This document shows, piece after piece, positions 59,930 to 64,000 of a DNA stretch of 64,000 nt. Both the position numbers and the translations under genes were made by a program. This stretch comes from Liolophura sinensis (Eukaryota; Mollusca; Polyplacophora; Chitonida; Chitonidae). The notes under the pieces were generated by a model. It was given only the letters and a program-made list of their open reading frames with translations, made no database searches and had not been told where the DNA came from. The stretch covers positions 53,305,187-53,369,186 of the forward strand of contig NC_088301.1 of the NCBI RefSeq assembly GCF_032854445.1. The letters run 5' to 3'. The first letter of the stretch is position 1. Every line of letters begins with the position of its first letter.

Positions 59930-60829
59930 CGTTGTAGGACAAGTGCGAGATCTCTAACGTTGACGATTTGGGGTTAACGTGCAATACGCTGACCCAGGTA
60001 GCCCCACAAGTGCTGGATGGGCGACAGGATCTAGTGCTGGATCGGGAGATAAAACAGGCCATGGCATAACATGATACATTATTCTGTGCCAGGAAGTCCA
60101 TATAAGTACGTGCTGGATGTGTCTGGCGTTGTCCTGTTGGAAAGTATGCAGCTATAGGTGTTGACGGAAACAGCGGAGAGCGTGACGTCTTAAAATGGCG
60201 TCCCTGTAGTAAACTGCATTAACACGACCAGTGTATACATGGAGCTGTGCTCCGTGATGAAAAGTGATATCGCCCCAAACCATCACAACTTCGTCTCCCC
60301 ATGAGAACTCTTCGTCGAACTACGACTGTTCTGGGCGCCTTAAGTGTTCCCCACGATCTGTCGGTCTTCCTTGGCTTTTGGCACATGTGGTTATCATGGG
60401 CGTTGTCGGTGTATGGTACGCCCCATCTTCTGAAAGTATTACGGTTGACTGGAGGTCACTTAGAGTTACCACCCGTGTACGACCCTTTGAAATATGTCAG
60501 CGCCACGAGTGTCTACATGGTTAATCTGAACCAATGTTAGATATTGACTTATTCTAATCGAAGTGGACCCAAGATGTTTCAAGGAACTAATAAACATCCA
60601 AGCTTCTGTAAAAACACTCTGGATTATGTCCTTATGACAACTTGAACGCAGACATGGGTGATCCCGTAATGCGGAAACCATTGCACCACCGTGACAGAAA
60701 GTCTTGCTGGTTCAGTCTTGTGAAGGTACTGTGGTGACATTCAAACCATGCTGCTATGGCCCTTATAATCAGGCCAACTTCAGTGAGGGCAATGGGGCGT
60801 TCCCGTTCCTCCAATGTCAATCGCGGCAT
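59930..60829 (-). pseudogene. Tc1/mariner-like transposase remnant 2
   Basis: The minus-strand start at 60829 reads MPRLTLEERERPIALTEVGL, then AAWFECHHSTFTRLNQQ, a Tc1-type N-terminal HTH. GDEVVMVWGDITFHHGAQLH (about 60300-60240) precedes GRVNAVYYRDAIL and, after a stop, FQQDNARH near 60150 with a DDE-domain Asp. The C-terminal part (DFLAQNNV ... DPVAHPALVGLPG) ends near 59940. About 300 codons are covered, close to full length, with multiple frame breaks. It points opposite to remnant 1 and has different sequence, so it is a separate insertion. Confidence 0.82.
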
Positions 60830-60849
60830 TCATTCGAGATCACTCGTAG

Positions 60850-62930
60850 TTCTACGTGATCCTACGGTATCGAGTCAAGGCTCGTGTATAGATGTTCGCC
60901 ATCTACCTCTAATTGAATTAATCAAAAACATCCAAAATAAAAATGAACTATTTACTCATGTATTACTTAATGAATATCAAGTTGTTCAACATGGCGGCGA
61001 CCACGACAGACAGCATAAAAAGAGTTCGAAGAAGTAATCGCGTATGGCAATGCAAGCGGTAGCGTTTTCTGTAGAGTTGAAGGCAAAGCAGGTTACAGCA
61101 CTTCGTTCGGAATATGAGAAAAAATGATATCATTGAAGTCTAATCTGCAGGGTATGACAAAAAGCTTGTATATCAGCTTATGCCTTGGGTCATCCAGCGT
61201 CCAGAACACAGTGAGGAAAACACGATAATTATTGTTGTATCCCCTCTGAAATCTGTTATGCAAAATCAAGGGGTAAATATATTTAAATCGATATGGTTCA
61301 GCTTGAGCACGAGCAGAGATGATAATAACCGCCAAGGCCTTTAAATAGTGCACTGCGCAACTGTTCGGTACGTTCGCCATCACGTGCAGTTGTGTACATA
61401 AGGCGAAAGTAGTCATCTCAGATCAGGTAACGTAATGCACGAGCGTCGCTTTCGATGTCGTTGCTGAAAAAAAGCATGGCCCGCAAGTATATCACAGATG
61501 TAATCTCAACGAGGGCAGTAGGTACATTCCTATTTTAGAATGTCGCGGCATTACGTTCTCATTGCTACCTCGCGGCTATTTCGATTATGCAAATATCTTT
61601 TGAATGCCTTCCCTTCATATTCGATATCTGTATCCTAAAGTAATGATAATTTGAATTTTTCTTGCTTTCAGGTGTAAAAACGTGTTTTCCAGTCCTGTTC
61701 TCTGTTGCGTTTTGGTGATGACTCACTTAATGGCTATCAAACCTGACAACGTCTTTAGAGCTTCCTTAAAGTCTAACCATGGATATTTCCGTTGTTATTC
61801 TCAAACTATCATGATATTTTCACTCATTATGTTGGTGCTTTTTTAAAGCGGATCAGTACAGATTACCGGTAACCCAGTTTTATAGGATAATCAGATATTG
61901 CTCTGACGTTAGGTTTAGCAAAATTTTCTTCTGCCAAGGATGGTTCCAAACCAACGTCATAGCGCGCTCCATTGTCAAAAATGTCGAGGCTGTCTGTACA
62001 GCTGTTCGCTTTCAGCATCAATAAGGAATCTTGGGACCACGCCGCCTATGAAACAAACAATCGACGTTGTTCTTGTGATACGTTGGTAGACATAAACTTT
62101 AAAAGATATGGAACATCAATATCTGCAAACTTAAGACGGTGAAAAGGCATATAATTTGATGGCTAATTTTTGTCTTAAACGCCGTGGGAATTTCATCAAC
62201 TTTTAAACGGAGCGGGCTTAGCCCAAAGCTCAGCTGCACATACGTACCACAAAGCTTCGCCTTAATCTAGAGCCATGTGGACAATTTCAATTAAAATAAC
62301 ATCTCGAACCCAACTCGAATTTTTTAAGTGGAGCAACCTCTGATGCTGGTTTGGGGGCTATCTTTGTCCGAACAAAATTTTGGCAAACCTGACATCAGTG
62401 GAATCTCGAATTGGTATAGGATGGCCTTAGTCAGTGTTAGGTCTTTCGGTACGGCCAGGCAACGAACATTGGACTCTAAACTAATGAATTAGCATACGAC
62501 TTATTCATTAAACTAACTGGAGAGGTGTGATATACTTAATGTCGACTGTGAGTCAATCTTTGAGATGTAATTAAAGGGTGTTATATCTTTAAGAGCTTGT
62601 TTGGAAAGGTTAATGGACTTTACCGATGTCTAAAAGAACGACCAAAGAGGCCTGATCTTTGTACGTTTAATTCTTTTCTTGACATAAATTTGTGTCTCTT
62701 TTAGTATGGAAAATATAATTTCTGTGCCACTTTTTTGTGTATGGGCCTAATCCGAGAAGGCCCAGGCGTTGGAACTTGGATTAGAAATGACGCGGTCGCT
62801 TGCGACGATCAAATTGTTCCATAGTTTACCATGTGTTGATTCGGAGAGATGTCGTTGGAGAGTCCGCGTCATTGCTTATGCAACTCCACTGTCCGAGCAA
62901 TTCTCGGACTAGTTTTGTAGTCTACATCCA
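60850..62930. other. No gene recognised
   Basis: Short open frames only (for example 61093-61416 minus, 107 codons, no motif). Confidence 0.35.
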
Positions 62931-62934
62931 ATAC

Positions 62935-63215
62935 TATAAAAGGCGTATAGCGTAAAGAATAAATCCAGAGCAGCGATAACAGTGTTATAGTTCGCAAATG
63001 GTCACACGTAACCAGTAAAATACGGTCCTTGTCAATTTACCTGTTAGGGTTTTATTTTAACTGTTCATGTAAATGCATATATCGCAGCAAATTACACATG
63101 TTTTAGCACATGGCTTAAGAAGAATTAGGTACAAAACATGCAGTGATGTTAATTGCAATTTATTCAACGCCACTGGTCTAGAAATTCTCAAAGTGTTGTG
63201 ATGTGATCACATTTA
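62935..63215 (+). repeat. R2 interspersed repeat, copy 4
   Basis: CCAGAGCAGCGATAACAGTG, GCAAATGGTCACACGTAACC, GTTAGGGTTTTATTTTAACT, GCAGTGATGTTAATTGCAAT and CACATTTAACGTA are in R2 order. It gives the clearest end-to-end match to copy 1 at 9880. Confidence 0.75.
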
Positions 63216-64000
63216 ACGTACAATCACATCAAAACAATGCAAAGACTTTGGGGCATAAAACATTCCTTTAAACTCGCCCCTTGTACATGGGAGCGAAGAT
63301 TCCCAAGTATGGTTGTATTTTAATGAGACAATCTTCACGAAGCAACAGTGTTAAAATTACATTTAATTAAAATAGATGGTTGTCTTATATGGACAGCCAA
63401 ATTCTTATTCTGTTAAGTGTGACTTCAAGACAGCCTATCAATCTATTTACCTAACATGCAAAGTGTTCCACGAATTATTATCATCTTCATGCTGTTACTA
63501 GGCGGACATCCCATATATGTGCTCCAAATTTACCAGTTCTTTGTCATAATCACGGCAATCTGAAGTTGAAGATCAGTGTTTGATACACCATAAGGTATAG
63601 TATGTCATTTCTTTGTACCTTACAAAATGATCTTTTGGAGTCTCCCTAGAAAACAGTGAATAGCTAATTAATAACTATAACAAGAAGTGGTGTTAAAAAT
63701 GTATAGCATTTACAAACATAAAGTGATCAGAAAAAACTCATACTGGAGATGTGAACAAACGTAATTTCAGGCATGGTGAAATTTATCTGAAACCTTGTTC
63801 TCCGTCAATAATTAATAGGTTACAGGAATCCTTAAGGGTGATGTTTGTAGCTTGAAGAAAAAAGCATGAGGTCAGGCAAATAAATTCTAAAAGTATGTTG
63901 GGATGCATTACGTCACGTCACCAAAGTTTAACATAAATTTGCATGTCGACTGAAAGAAAAGCCATCAAAATGTTAGCAGAACCACCAGATATCAGGTGTC
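63216..64000. other. No feature recognised
   Basis: AT-rich DNA to the window edge. Confidence 0.4.

Overview
The window is nuclear DNA of an animal, most likely a marine mollusc or other lophotrochozoan. It is AT-rich, sparse in genes and crowded with decayed transposable elements. It carries tRNA-derived SINEs of a type I associate with molluscs, and it contains one 200-N scaffold gap (38665-38864). I see no prokaryotic gene organisation, no rRNA or free-standing tRNA gene and no CRISPR array. The only gene that looks intact is a single-exon secreted trypsin-fold serine protease of the PRSS23/PRSS35 type at 12982-14244 (+).

Layout. 1-3441: 3' part of a decayed Ty3/gypsy-type LTR retrotransposon. 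Integrase sequence lies upstream of reverse transcriptase and RNase H, followed by a polypurine tract and an LTR. 3442-12860: mostly unassigned DNA with one copy of repeat family R2. 12982-14244: the protease gene. 14245-27100: unassigned DNA plus several copies of interspersed families that I call R1 (long inverted ends around a reverse-transcriptase-like fragment), R2 (about 300 bp) and R3/R4 (short). 27115-38530: a 37-bp minisatellite split by a degenerate Polinton/Maverick (adintovirus-like) element of about 10.9 kb at 27406-38335, with terminal inverted repeats of about 330 bp. 38865-64000: unassigned DNA with more R1, R2 and SINE copies and two decayed Tc1/mariner-like transposase genes in opposite orientations (58.4-59.0 kb and 59.9-60.8 kb).

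The Polinton is the centrepiece. Its plus strand carries a broken protein-primed family-B DNA polymerase. Its minus strand carries, from the right end leftwards, an unassigned ORF, an integrase C-terminal part, a minor (penton-like) capsid gene, a major capsid gene and an adenain-like cysteine protease. These are the replication, integration and virion-assembly modules of a Polinton. All contain stops, frameshifts or deletions, and I found no packaging ATPase, so this is a fossil. The two gene sets converge on an (AT)n tract. R1 termini and a SINE have inserted into it. One R1-terminal segment of about 72 bp lies in frame within the polymerase pseudogene.

The observations I consider least routine are the long-inverted-repeat R1 family, the paired TGACGTCA palindromes in both Polinton TIRs, an OTU-like cysteine motif in the polymerase N-terminal region, and the integrase-first order of the gypsy element.
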